From: Actinomycetospora chiangmaiensis DSM 45062
GTDB taxonomy: Bacteria; Actinomycetota; Actinomycetes; Mycobacteriales; Pseudonocardiaceae
Direction: 5' to 3'
Length of the DNA stretch: 64,000 nt
Assembly: GCF_000379625.1 (NCBI RefSeq)
Contig: NZ_KB903240.1
Coordinates: forward strand, 62,195-126,194
Of this stretch, positions 20,789 through 28,245 are shown piece after piece. The notes under the pieces were generated by a model that did not search any database, was not told where the DNA came from, and saw nothing but the letters and a program-made list of their open reading frames with translations. Position 1 is the first letter of the stretch, and the number at the start of each line of letters is the position of its first letter. Made by a program: the position numbers and the translations under genes.

Positions 20789-22107
20789 GTCTTCAGGATC
20801 CTCTCCAGCACGCGGACGCCGAAGTGCAGCGCGTCGACCGGCACCCGCTCGTCGATGCCGTGGAAGAGCGCGGTGAAGTCGAGGTCCGGGGGCAGGCGCA
20901 GCGGCGCGAACCCGAAGCAGCGCATCCCGAGCTGCTCGAACGCCTTCGCGTCGGTGCCGCCGGACATCATGTAGGGCAGCGTGCGGGCGTCGCCGTCCTC
21001 GGCCTGGACCGCGGCGGTGATGCAGTCGACCAGCTCGCCGGAGAACTCGGTCTCGACGGCGGGGAGGTTGCGGATCCACTCCCGCTCGACGTCGGGCCCG
21101 AGGATCTCGTCCAGCTCCCGCTCGAAGGCCTCCTGACGGCCGGGCAGCACGCGGCAGTCGACGGTGGCCTCGGCGGTCGACGGGATGACGTTGGCCTTGT
21201 AGCCGGCCTGCAGCATCGTCGGGTTGGCGGTGTCGCGGGTCGTCGCGCCGACCACGCGGGCCACGCCCCCGAGCTTCGCGACGGCGCCGTCGAGGGCCGC
21301 GGCCGAGTCGGTCGGGAACTCGATGCCGGTCAGGCGCGTGACCTCGTCGAAGAAGCCCTGGACCGACTCGGTCAGCGTCAGCGGGAACCGGTGCCGGCCG
21401 AGCCGGGCGACGGCCTCGGACAGGATCGTCACGGCATTCTCGTCGTGGATCATCGAGCCGTGCCCGGGGCGCGAGCGCACCCGGAGCTTCATCCACGCGA
21501 TCGACTTCTCCGCCGTCATGACGGGGTAGACCCGGACGTCCTCGCCGAGGGTCACCGAGAAGCCGCCGACCTCGCCGAGCGCCTCGGAGCAGCCCTCGAA
21601 CAGGTCGGGACGGTGCTCGGCGAGCCAGTGCGAGCCGTACGCGCCGCCGGCCTCCTCGTCGGCGAGGAAGGCGAAGACGATGTCCCGCGGGGGCACCGTC
21701 CCCTCGGCCTTGAACTGACGCGCGAGCGCCAGGATCATCGCGTCCATGTCCTTCATGTCGACCGCGCCGCGGCCCCAGACGTAGCCCTCCTGGACCGCGC
21801 CCGAGAGCGGGTGGACCGACCACTCCTCGGCGTTGAACGGCACGACGTCGAGGTGGCCGTGCACGAGCAGCGCCGGCCGCGATCGGTCGGCCCCCTCGAG
21901 GCGGCAGAAGACGTTGTCGCGGCCCGGTGCGCCGGACTCCACGATCTCGGTCTCGTACCCGACCTCGCGCAGCTTCGCGTCGACGTACCGGGCGGCCTCG
22001 GCCTCCCCCGTCGTCGTCTCCAGTTCGCCGGTGTTGCTGCTGTCGATCTGGATCAGCTCGCTCGTGAGCTGCACGACCTCGTCCTCGGCGGCACCCATGC
22101 GGCGCAT
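20782..22107 (-). CDS. M20 family metallopeptidase (dipeptidase/DapE-like)
   Basis: A 441-residue di-zinc hydrolase. Motifs: VHGHLDVVPF near residue 80 (zinc His and catalytic Asp), GRGAVDMKD (bridging Asp), FLADEEAGGAYGS (general base and zinc Glu), and MSGGTDAKAF near the C-terminus. It resembles M. tuberculosis Rv2141c, annotated as a DapE-like peptidase, but it lacks context for lysine synthesis and is more likely a peptidase or deacylase. An ATG three codons downstream (MGAAEDE), preceded by AGGA at a good distance, may be the true start. First gene of the leftward unit with SDR and QOR. Confidence 0.92.
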   Translation of the reverse strand: MRRMGAAEDEVVQLTSELIQIDSSNTGELETTTGEAEAARYVDAKLREVGYETEIVESGAPGRDNVFCRLEGADRSRPALLVHGHLDVVPFNAEEWSVHPLSGAVQEGYVWGRGAVDMKDMDAMILALARQFKAEGTVPPRDIVFAFLADEEAGGAYGSHWLAEHRPDLFEGCSEALGEVGGFSVTLGEDVRVYPVMTAEKSIAWMKLRVRSRPGHGSMIHDENAVTILSEAVARLGRHRFPLTLTESVQGFFDEVTRLTGIEFPTDSAAALDGAVAKLGGVARVVGATTRDTANPTMLQAGYKANVIPSTAEATVDCRVLPGRQEAFERELDEILGPDVEREWIRNLPAVETEFSGELVDCITAAVQAEDGDARTLPYMMSGGTDAKAFEQLGMRCFGFAPLRLPPDLDFTALFHGIDERVPVDALHFGVRVLERILKTC

Positions 22108-22173
22108 CCTGCCAGTCGAACCGGCACCCCGTGTGATCGCCGCGGGACCGGTGTCGTAGGCTCTTTCCTGCAG

Positions 22174-22257
22174 GTCCGAGTGGCGGAATGGCAGACGCGC
22201 TAGCTTGAGGTGCTAGTCCCCGAGTAGGGGGTGGGGGTTCAAGTCCCCCCTCGGACA
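22174..22257 (+). tRNA. tRNA-Leu (anticodon GAG)
   Basis: Acceptor GTCCGAG pairs with CTCGGAC; the D-arm is GGCGGAATGGCAGACGC-like; the anticodon loop TTGAGGT gives GAG at 22207-22209; a class II long variable arm (CCCCGAGTAGGGG) is present; the T-arm contains GGTTCAAGTCC. No CCA is encoded. Reads CUC and CUU leucine codons. A strong hairpin terminator follows. Confidence 0.97.
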
Positions 22258-22263
22258 CACACG

Positions 22264-22290
22264 AAGGGCCGTCGATCAGACGGCCCTTTT
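22264..22290 (+). terminator. Rho-independent-type terminator of tRNA-Leu
   Basis: AAGGGCCGTC pairs perfectly with GACGGCCCTT around a GATCA loop, followed by TTCTC. One of the few terminators here with a short T-run. Confidence 0.85.
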
Positions 22291-22294
22291 CTCA

Positions 22295-22309
22295 TTCCCG
22301 ACGACGGGT
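22295..22309 (+). repeat. Iterated 15-mer TTCCCGACGACGGGT (exact copy, intergenic)
   Basis: An exact copy immediately after the tRNA-Leu terminator and 35 bases before the cold-shock gene start. Confidence 0.8.
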
Positions 22310-22344
22310 CGCGCACCCGTCCACCCTCCGAACCGGAGCCTTCG

Positions 22345-23268
22345 ATGCCGCAGGGAACCGTCCGTTGGTTCGACGTGGAGCGGGGCTTCGGCTTCCTCGC
22401 CCCCGACGACGGCTCGCCGGACGTGTTCGTGCACGCCTCGGAGGTCCTCGGGGACGGGACGGTCCTGCGCGAGGGCCAGGCCGTCGAGTTCGAGCTCGGC
22501 GAGAACGACCGCGGACCCCAGGCGCTCCGGGTCCGCGTCACCGCCGATGCGGCCGCCGACGCCGTCGGTCTGCTCGGCACCGTCACCTGGTACGAGCCGT
22601 CCATAGGGTACGGCTTCGCGAAGGCGGACGGCGGCGGCGCGGACGTCTTCGTGCACAGCTCCGCGATCGTGACCGGCGGGGTGGTCGCCGAGGGACAGCG
22701 GGTGGCCTTCGTGGTGGTCGAGGGCGACCGCGGTCCGCAGGCCGGGCACGTGATCCCGCTGGGACCCGACGCCGCCCCGCCCGCCGCGACCGGCACCGGC
22801 GACGGCGCCGACGGCACGGTGGCCTGGTACGACGAGGACAAGGGGTTCGGCTTCATCACCCCAGACTCCGGCGACGGGGACGTCTTCGTGCACGTCCGCG
22901 CCCTGGACGAGGGCCTGACGTGGCTGGCGGAGGGCGACCGGGTCGCCTTCGAGGTGGCCGAGGGCGACCGGGGTCCGCAGGCCCGCAAGGTGGGCTTGGT
23001 CCGGGGCGCCGGCCCCCAGGCGGCACCGGCCGCGCCCGCGAAGCCCGCGACGCGGAACGCCCCCGCCCGGGGCGGCGAGGGTGTCGTCGCGCGCTTCGAC
23101 GACGAGCGCGGCTTCGGCTTCATCACCCCGGACACCGGCGGCGACGACCTCTTCCTCCACGTGTCCGTGATCGTGGGGTCGGAGCCGCTGCAGAAGGGCG
23201 ACCGGGTCCGCTACAAGGTGCGGCAGAGCGACCGGGGCCCGCAGGCCGACCGCGTCGAGCGTCTCTGA
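22345..23268 (+). CDS. Protein of four tandem cold-shock domains
   Basis: Cold-shock domains bind single-stranded nucleic acid through RNP1 and RNP2 motifs; normal bacterial Csp proteins have one domain of about 67 residues. This 307-residue protein has four: residues about 1-66 ([16 protein letters not shown]), 75-140 ([16 protein letters not shown]), 156-220 ([16 protein letters not shown]) and 245-307 ([16 protein letters not shown]). Each ends in a DRGPQA segment, and short Ala/Pro-rich linkers separate them. The start is the ATG of MPQGTVRWF, with GGAG eight bases upstream. It is monocistronic, between tRNA-Leu and DUF5997. A multivalent RNA chaperone is the likely role; this is inference. 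Confidence 0.92.
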   Translation: MPQGTVRWFDVERGFGFLAPDDGSPDVFVHASEVLGDGTVLREGQAVEFELGENDRGPQALRVRVTADAAADAVGLLGTVTWYEPSIGYGFAKADGGGADVFVHSSAIVTGGVVAEGQRVAFVVVEGDRGPQAGHVIPLGPDAAPPAATGTGDGADGTVAWYDEDKGFGFITPDSGDGDVFVHVRALDEGLTWLAEGDRVAFEVAEGDRGPQARKVGLVRGAGPQAAPAAPAKPATRNAPARGGEGVVARFDDERGFGFITPDTGGDDLFLHVSVIVGSEPLQKGDRVRYKVRQSDRGPQADRVERL

Positions 23269-23318
23269 GGTCCCGGCCTCACGGGGCGCGCGCGACGACG
23301 TCGCGCAGGTGGCCGGGA

Positions 23319-23708
23319 TCAGGCCTTCATCTTCTTCGGCCGCTCGGTCCGCTCGGCCTTGAGCCGGGCCTCCTCGCGCTGCGTCTCGGCGCGCAGGTTG
23401 CGCTCGTTCCGCAGCCACTCCGGCTGCTCCTCCTTGATGGCCGCGATCTGCGCGGTCGTCAGCGGCTCCGTGATCTCCGCCCGGGCCAGCCCGGAGATCG
23501 AGACGCCCAGGCGATCGGCGACGACGGGGCGCGGGTGCGGGCCGTCGCGGCGCAGGTCGCGCAGCCACTCCGGCGGGTCGGCCTGCAGGGCGTCGAGCTC
23601 CTCGCGGGAGACGACGCCCTCCCGGAACTCGGCCGGGGTCGCGTCGAGGAGCACGCCGAGCTTCTTCGCCGCCGTCGCGGGCTTCATCGTCTGGGTCTGG
23701 CGGCTCAT
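23319..23708 (-). CDS. DUF5997 family protein
   Basis: A 129-residue basic protein starting MSRQTQTMKPATAAKKLGVLL, with two similar PPEWLRDLRRDG / QPEWLRNERNLR segments and a Lys/Arg-rich tail ending KKMKA. It is the DUF5997 family, typically divergent from the LysR-substrate-domain gene seen here. The segment GVSISGLARAEIT may be a short DNA-binding helix-turn-helix; that is a guess. A TATCGT hexamer lies six bases before the ATG. Confidence 0.85.
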   Translation of the reverse strand: MSRQTQTMKPATAAKKLGVLLDATPAEFREGVVSREELDALQADPPEWLRDLRRDGPHPRPVVADRLGVSISGLARAEITEPLTTAQIAAIKEEQPEWLRNERNLRAETQREEARLKAERTERPKKMKA

Positions 23709-23714
23709 GGGACC

Positions 23715-23720
23715 ACGATA
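23715..23720 (-). promoter_or_regulatory. Probable -10 hexamer of the DUF5997 gene (TATCGT)
   Basis: TATCGT on the minus strand, six bases before the ATG. Only ten bases separate it from the opposite -10 at 23731-23736, so the two promoters must interfere. Confidence 0.5.
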
Positions 23721-23730
23721 TCGGGCTCGC

Positions 23731-23736
23731 TACCCT
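23731..23736 (+). promoter_or_regulatory. Probable -10 hexamer of the LysR-like gene (TACCCT)
   Basis: TACCCT ends six bases before the GTG start of the rightward gene, without a ribosome-binding site. Confidence 0.5.
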
Positions 23737-23742
23737 GCACCG

Positions 23743-24405
23743 GTGACCGAGCAGCGCGCCTTCCGGCTCGGCTACGTCCCGGGAGTCACGCCGGACAAGT
23801 GGGCGCGGATGTGGGCCGAGCGCCGCCCGCACGTCCCGTTGGAGCTGACCCTCGCGCCGACCGACGAGGTCGTGACGGCCGTCCGCGCGACCGAGCTCGA
23901 CGCCGGGCTGGTCCGGGCGCCGATCGACCGCGTCGGGCTGCACGCGATCCCGCTGTACACCGAGACCACGGTCGTCGTCGTGCCGAAGGACCACGTCGTC
24001 ACGGCGGCCGACGAGGCCACGCTCGACGACCTCGCCGACGAGATCGTCCAGCGCCCGCAGGACGACACCCTCCCCTGGACCGACCGCCCGGGCCGCGCCG
24101 CGGTGTCCGACCCGGAGACCACGGCCGACGCGATCGAACTCGTCGCCGCCGGCGTCGGGGTGCTGGTCCTCCCCCTGTCGCTCGCCCGGCTGCACCACCG
24201 CCGCGACCTCACCCACCGGCCGCTGCGCGACGCCCCGCAGTCCGGCATCGTGCTGACCTGGCCCGACGCCGAGAACTCCGAGGACATGGAGGAGTTCATC
24301 GGCATCGTCCGCGGGCGCACGGTCAACAGCTCACGCACGCCTCGGCCGGTGAAGACACAGCCCGTGCGCAAGCAGCCGCCCCGCCGGACGGGCCGCCGAC
24401 GATGA
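23743..24405 (+). CDS. LysR-type substrate-binding domain protein lacking a DNA-binding domain
   Basis: The 220-residue protein begins directly with the effector-domain strand FRLGYVPGVTPDKW and continues with the two-lobed periplasmic-binding-like fold (TETTVVVVPKDH, GVGVLVLPLSLARL). There is no N-terminal winged helix, so it is not a normal LysR regulator. The basic tail (RPVKTQPVRKQPPRRTGRRR) is unusual. It is divergent from DUF5997, a pairing seen in other actinobacteria; the DUF5997 protein might supply the DNA contact, which is inference. Its stop overlaps the next start (ATGA). Confidence 0.85.
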   Translation: MTEQRAFRLGYVPGVTPDKWARMWAERRPHVPLELTLAPTDEVVTAVRATELDAGLVRAPIDRVGLHAIPLYTETTVVVVPKDHVVTAADEATLDDLADEIVQRPQDDTLPWTDRPGRAAVSDPETTADAIELVAAGVGVLVLPLSLARLHHRRDLTHRPLRDAPQSGIVLTWPDAENSEDMEEFIGIVRGRTVNSSRTPRPVKTQPVRKQPPRRTGRRR

Positions 24406-25592
24406 GCCCCCTGGTCCTGGCCGCGATCCTGGCCGTGGTCTCGACCTTCCCGGCGATGGCCCTCGGTGGCCCGCCCGCCGTCGTGGCCGTCGTCGCCGCC
24501 CTCGGGCTGCTCTCGCTCGCCGCGGTGCGCCTGCCGGTACGACGGCAGGTGCCGGCCGCCCTCGTCGCGGTCGTCGTCGCAGCGCTGGTGGTCGCGTTCG
24601 TGCTGGGGCCGCCGTCATGGGTGCCCGGGGTGGGCAGCGACCGTGCCGACGCCCTCGACGTCGCCCTCACCCGGCTCGCCGGCGGGCTCTACCCGTACAC
24701 CGGCGTGACGTACCTGGGGAACCCGATCACCCCGCTCCCCGGGTCGCTGGTGCTCGCCGCGCCGGTCTGGGCGCTGACCGGGCACGCGGCGGGGCAGAAC
24801 GTCCTGTGGACCCTCGTGCTGCTCCCGGTCCTGAACGGCGGGTGGCGGCTGCGCCCGGCCCCGACGCTGCTGTGGACGCTCGTCGTGATCACCCCCGAGG
24901 TGCTGCGGGAGTACCTCGTGGGCGACGACCTCGTGACCAGCGTCGTCCCCGCCGTCGCCGCCGCGGCGTGGGTCCTGCGCGCCCGGTCCCCGCTGGTCCT
25001 GACGACGGGTGCGGTCGCCCTGGGCATCGCGACCTGCACCCGGCCGCACCTGGCGCTCGTCGTCGTGATCGTGGCCGTGGCGGTGGGGCTGCGCCCCGAT
25101 GACAGGAAAGCGTCGTTGCTTGCACCCAGTGACAGCAACGACGCTTTCCTGTCATGGAGGAGGGGCCTGCTCGTCGGCGGGATCGGCGCGCTCACGTGGG
25201 CCGTGCTGATCGTGCCGTTCCTGCTCGGCGGGACCGACCGGTTCTCCCCGCTGCACGTGGGCGCCAAGGTGACCGGCGAGCGCGGCCTGCACCCGGCCAT
25301 CGTCGTGATCGCCCTCGTGGCGCTGATCGTCCTGGTCGCGGCGCTGCTCCGGGTGCGCCCGACGAGCGAGAGCGCGGTCGGCTGGTGCGCCGCGGCCGTG
25401 CTGATCGCCCCGACCGTGCTCTCCGCCGGGTTCTGGCTCCTGCTCACCGGCGGCGTGTCGCAGGCGGACCTGACCCTCGGGGCCGGCGCGGTGCCGTTCG
25501 CCGCGTGGGCACTCGCCCGTTCGCGAGGCGAGGATCCGAGCGCTCATGTGGTGCGAGGGTTCCCCTCACGCCGGAGGAGGGTGCGCGCGTGA
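24402..25592 (+). CDS. Multi-pass membrane protein, glycosyltransferase-87-like
   Basis: A 396-residue hydrophobic protein with about nine or ten membrane segments. After two N-terminal helices comes an extracytoplasmic GLYPYTGVTYLGNPITPLPGS loop typical of polyprenyl-phosphate-mannose-dependent glycosyltransferases (GT87/DUF2029), then TCTRPHLALVVVI. Family is probable, not certain. Its most striking feature is a 57-base perfect hairpin (25099-25155) within the coding region, read in frame as about 19 hydrophilic residues (DRKASLLAPSDSNDAFLS) in a loop between two helices. The start overlaps the upstream stop and the end overlaps the downstream GTG. Confidence 0.75.
   Translation: MSPLVLAAILAVVSTFPAMALGGPPAVVAVVAALGLLSLAAVRLPVRRQVPAALVAVVVAALVVAFVLGPPSWVPGVGSDRADALDVALTRLAGGLYPYTGVTYLGNPITPLPGSLVLAAPVWALTGHAAGQNVLWTLVLLPVLNGGWRLRPAPTLLWTLVVITPEVLREYLVGDDLVTSVVPAVAAAAWVLRARSPLVLTTGAVALGIATCTRPHLALVVVIVAVAVGLRPDDRKASLLAPSDSNDAFLSWRRGLLVGGIGALTWAVLIVPFLLGGTDRFSPLHVGAKVTGERGLHPAIVVIALVALIVLVAALLRVRPTSESAVGWCAAAVLIAPTVLSAGFWLLLTGGVSQADLTLGAGAVPFAAWALARSRGEDPSAHVVRGFPSRRRRVRA
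25099..25155. repeat. Perfect 22-bp hairpin inserted in frame in a membrane-protein gene
   Basis: Arms 25099-25120 and 25134-25155 are exact reverse complements around a 13-base loop. The outer ends read ATGACAGGAAAGCG and its complement. The length is 57 bases, a multiple of three, so the host frame is kept. The interior (25105-25139) belongs to the 35-base repeat family. Confidence 0.85.
25105..25139 (+). repeat. 35-base interspersed repeat, copy 2
   Basis: Reads GGAAAGCGTCGTTGC then a TGCACCCAGTGACAG core. It shares about 29 of 35 positions with the copy at 18963. This is the copy with a complete complementary arm, and the only one within a gene. Confidence 0.7.
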
Positions 25593-26383
25593 GCGTCTTC
25601 GTGCCGTGGGGCACCTCGCACGTCGTCGTCGTGGTCCTCACCGTGGTCGGTGCGGTCGCGCTGGTGCCGTTCGGGCGGAGGGCGCCCGCAGCCGTCGTCG
25701 GGAAGGCCGAGAAGGCCCTCGCGGTGCTGCTCGTCGTCACGACCCTCGCCTACCAGGTCTACGCGTTCGAGCCGGGCCGGGCGGGGCAGACGCTGCCGCT
25801 GTGGCTCTCCGACCTCGTGCCCTACGTCGCGGCGTACGCGTTGTGGACCGGGCGGCAGTGGGCCTACGGCATGACCTACTACTGGGCGCTGACGCTCACC
25901 GTGCAGGCCATCGCCACGCCCGCCCTCGCCGGCCCGGACTTCCCGGCGCCGAGCTTCCTCGCCTTCTTCACCGCGCACGTGCTGCCGATCTGGGCGGCGG
26001 TGCTGCTGACCTGGGGTCGGGGACGACGCCCGACCTGGGCCGACTACGGGCGGACGGTGGCCGCCACGCTGATCTGGGCCGCCGTCGCGCAGCCGGCGAA
26101 CCTGCTCACCGGCGCGAACTACGGCTACCTCGACCGGAAGCCCGACGCCGCCTCGGTCCTCGACCTGTTCGGCCCGTACCCGGTGTACCTGCTGGTCGAG
26201 GCGGTCGTCGTGCTCGCGGTGTGGGCGGTGATCACCGTGGTGTGGAGCCCGCCGTGGACCGGTAGCGGCCGAAGCCCACGGCCACGTCCTCGGGCGCGAG
26301 CAGAGGCGGTTCCGGACACGCCGGACCCTGCGGCCAGCCCGACGGCGAGTCCTCCCAGTCCTCGCGCCGACCGTACGGAGTGA
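25589..26383 (+). CDS. TIGR02206 (YwaF-like) membrane protein
   Basis: A 264-residue protein with seven hydrophobic segments. It has the family features FVPWGTSH at the start, LPLWLSDLVPYVAAYAL, YYWALTLTVQAIATPAL and ANYGYLDRKPDAASVLDLFGPYP. The role of TIGR02206 proteins is unknown. The GTG start overlaps the previous stop and is preceded by GGAGGAGGG. The last 45 residues are Pro/Arg/Ala-rich and overlap the convergent DUF899 gene by 152 bases, so the natural stop may have been lost and the tail is probably junk read-through. Confidence 0.82.
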   Translation: MSVFVPWGTSHVVVVVLTVVGAVALVPFGRRAPAAVVGKAEKALAVLLVVTTLAYQVYAFEPGRAGQTLPLWLSDLVPYVAAYALWTGRQWAYGMTYYWALTLTVQAIATPALAGPDFPAPSFLAFFTAHVLPIWAAVLLTWGRGRRPTWADYGRTVAATLIWAAVAQPANLLTGANYGYLDRKPDAASVLDLFGPYPVYLLVEAVVVLAVWAVITVVWSPPWTGSGRSPRPRPRARAEAVPDTPDPAASPTASPPSPRADRTE

Positions 26384-26948
26384 GGTCGAGCAGCGAGGTC
26401 ACGAAGGTGACCTCCTCCAGGCCGCGTCCGGCGGTCCCCCACGTCCGGTACACGGCGGCCTCGTCCCGCACGAACACCGTCAGCCACGAGCCGGTCTCCG
26501 CGGCGAACGTCGTCCCGCGCGACGAGGCGTAGGGCATCGTCCAGCCCCGGGCCGCCCAGTAGGTGGTGAGGCGCTCGAGGGGGAGGTCGGACACGTGCGC
26601 CCACGCCACGCCGTTCTCGGCGAGCAGCTGCGGCGCCGTCGCGGGAATGTTCTCGGCGAACCAGGTGCACCCGCCGCAGTAGCGCTCCGAGCCGTGGTCC
26701 ATGAACTGGTAGACGACGAGGGTCCGGTGCTCGCCGAAGAGGTCGAGCAGGGTCCGGGGACCGGCCGTCGTCAGGAACGTGTGGTTCGTGGCCGGGGTCA
26801 TCGGCAGCCGCCGCCGGCGGGCCGCGAGGGCGTCACGGGCCCGGGTCAGCTCCTTCTCGGCGGCGAGCAGCGCGGCGCGCTCCCGCGCCCAGGTGGCGGC
26901 GTCGACGACGGGTGGCAGGGCGGTGGTCATACGGTCCGGGAACGTCAT
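26232..26948 (-). CDS. DUF899 family thioredoxin-like protein
   Basis: A 238-residue protein of the DUF899 family: ERAALLAAEKELTRARDALAARRRRLPM, RTLVVYQFMDHG, then YCGGCTWFAENI with a Cys-x-x-Cys-type pair near residue 90, and DEAAVYRTWGT. The fold is thioredoxin-like; the reaction is unknown. The ATG (MTFPDRM) has GGAGG five bases upstream. Two tandem inverted repeats lie just ahead, probably operators. The 3' end overlaps the TIGR02206 gene by 152 bases on the other strand. Confidence 0.88.
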   Translation of the reverse strand: MTFPDRMTTALPPVVDAATWARERAALLAAEKELTRARDALAARRRRLPMTPATNHTFLTTAGPRTLLDLFGEHRTLVVYQFMDHGSERYCGGCTWFAENIPATAPQLLAENGVAWAHVSDLPLERLTTYWAARGWTMPYASSRGTTFAAETGSWLTVFVRDEAAVYRTWGTAGRGLEEVTFVTSLLDLTPYGRREDWEDSPSGWPQGPACPEPPLLAPEDVAVGFGRYRSTAGSTPR

Positions 26949-26960
26949 GCCGACCTCCGG

Positions 26961-27003
26961 TGGCAACTGAGGAGTTGCCATCGTGACGCAACCGAAGGGT
27001 TGC
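26961..27003. promoter_or_regulatory. Two tandem inverted repeats upstream of DUF899 (probable operators)
   Basis: TGGCAACT-GAGG-AGTTGCCA at 26961-26980 is perfect. GCAACC-GAAG-GGTTGC at 26988-27003 is a second dyad of the same type. The centres are 25 bases apart. They share GCAAC-N4-6-GTTGC half-sites, which fits a dimeric regulator such as an ArsR- or TetR-family repressor; no such gene is adjacent. Confidence 0.6.
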
Positions 27004-27153
27004 CACAAGGCCCTCGGCGTCCTCGCTGGCGATTGGACGCGCCCGTTCGACTGAGCGGAGCGAATGATGGTCAACGGGAGGCCAGTGGCGGGTGAGGTAC
27101 AGGTGAAGCGGGTACGACCCGATTCGTTCGCCCCAGGAAGGAAACCCCCCGCC

Positions 27154-28245
27154 ATGACCGCGAGGAACGACGCGCCGTCGGCACTCGTGCCGCCCCCGGA
27201 GGACCCGACCGACGAGGGGCGTGACCCCGAGGACTCGTCGTCCGGGCAGAGCACGCTCTCCGTGATCCTCGCGCTCGCGGCGAATGCGGCGGTCGGCGTC
27301 CTCAAGCTGGTCGCGGGCCTGCTCACCGGGTCGTCGGCGATGCTCGCCGAGGCGGCGCACTCGGCGGCCGACTGCGTCACCGAGGTGCTGCTGTTCACCG
27401 CGCTGCGCCGCTCGGGCAAGCGGGCCGATCGGGCGCACCCGTTCGGCTACGGCAAGGAACGCTTCTTCTGGGCGATGATCGCCTCGGTCTCGGTGTTCGT
27501 CGTCGGCGCGACGTACTCGGTCTACGAGGGCATCACGACGATCATCGAGAACGCCCCCGACCCGGCCGAGGAGCAGTACGCCTGGGTCGCCTACTCCGTC
27601 CTCGGCCTCTCGGCGATCATCGAGGGGATCTCCTGGCAGCAGGCCCTGCGGCAGTGCCTGCGCGAGCGCACGGAGCTGAAGCTCACCCTGGCGCGCTACC
27701 TGTACCTGTCCGACGACCCGACGGTGAAGAGCGTGCTCTTCGAGGACACCGCGGCACTGCTCGGGCTGCTCTTCGCCGCCGTCGGCGTGGTGCTCCACCA
27801 GCAGACCGGCTCGTCGGTGTGGGACGGCATCGCCTCGATCATGATCGGTGTGCTCCTCGCCGTCGTGGCCCTGCTCCTCGGGCGCACCAACAAGAACCTC
27901 CTCATCGGCCGCGCCGCCGAGCCGCGGGTGACCCGCGCGATCTACGACTACCTGGAGGCCGCCCCGGAGGTCACCCAGGTCGTCGACCTGCAGACGATGC
28001 TCACCGGCACCGACAGCGTCCTGCTCTGCGCGCGCGTCGACTTCCGGGACGAGCTGACGGTCGGCGACCTCGAGCGGGCCTGCGTCCGGCTCGACGACGA
28101 GCTCCGGGAGCGCTTCTCCGACCTCGACCAGGTCTTCCTCGAGCCCGTCCCCCGCGAGGACGAGGACCTCCGCCAGGCCGTCCTCGACCGCTTCGGGAGC
28201 TCCCTCGCGGACTGGCGCGCCGAGCAGGACAGACTCGGCCGATGA
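27154..28245 (+). CDS. Cation diffusion facilitator transporter (ZnT9-like branch)
   Basis: CDF proteins export Zn2+ or related divalent metals in exchange for protons. This 363-residue protein has a long acidic N-terminus, then GSSAMLAEAAHSAADCVTE with the His-x-x-x-Asp metal site near residue 69, HPFGYGKERFFWA, and a second-site helix SVLFEDTAALLGL near 196, where the usual His-x-x-x-Asp is replaced, as in the SLC30A9-like branch. A cytoplasmic C-terminal domain follows. The start is the ATG of MTARND, with GGAAGGA upstream, rather than the upstream ATG at 27064. Stop overlaps the crotonase start (ATGA). Confidence 0.93.
   Translation: MTARNDAPSALVPPPEDPTDEGRDPEDSSSGQSTLSVILALAANAAVGVLKLVAGLLTGSSAMLAEAAHSAADCVTEVLLFTALRRSGKRADRAHPFGYGKERFFWAMIASVSVFVVGATYSVYEGITTIIENAPDPAEEQYAWVAYSVLGLSAIIEGISWQQALRQCLRERTELKLTLARYLYLSDDPTVKSVLFEDTAALLGLLFAAVGVVLHQQTGSSVWDGIASIMIGVLLAVVALLLGRTNKNLLIGRAAEPRVTRAIYDYLEAAPEVTQVVDLQTMLTGTDSVLLCARVDFRDELTVGDLERACVRLDDELRERFSDLDQVFLEPVPREDEDLRQAVLDRFGSSLADWRAEQDRLGR

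Noticed and set aside
22231-22344. Extension of the cold-shock gene upstream into tRNA-Leu
   Set aside because: The frame is open but overlaps the tRNA and its terminator; the ATG at 22345 has a ribosome-binding site and begins the domain exactly.
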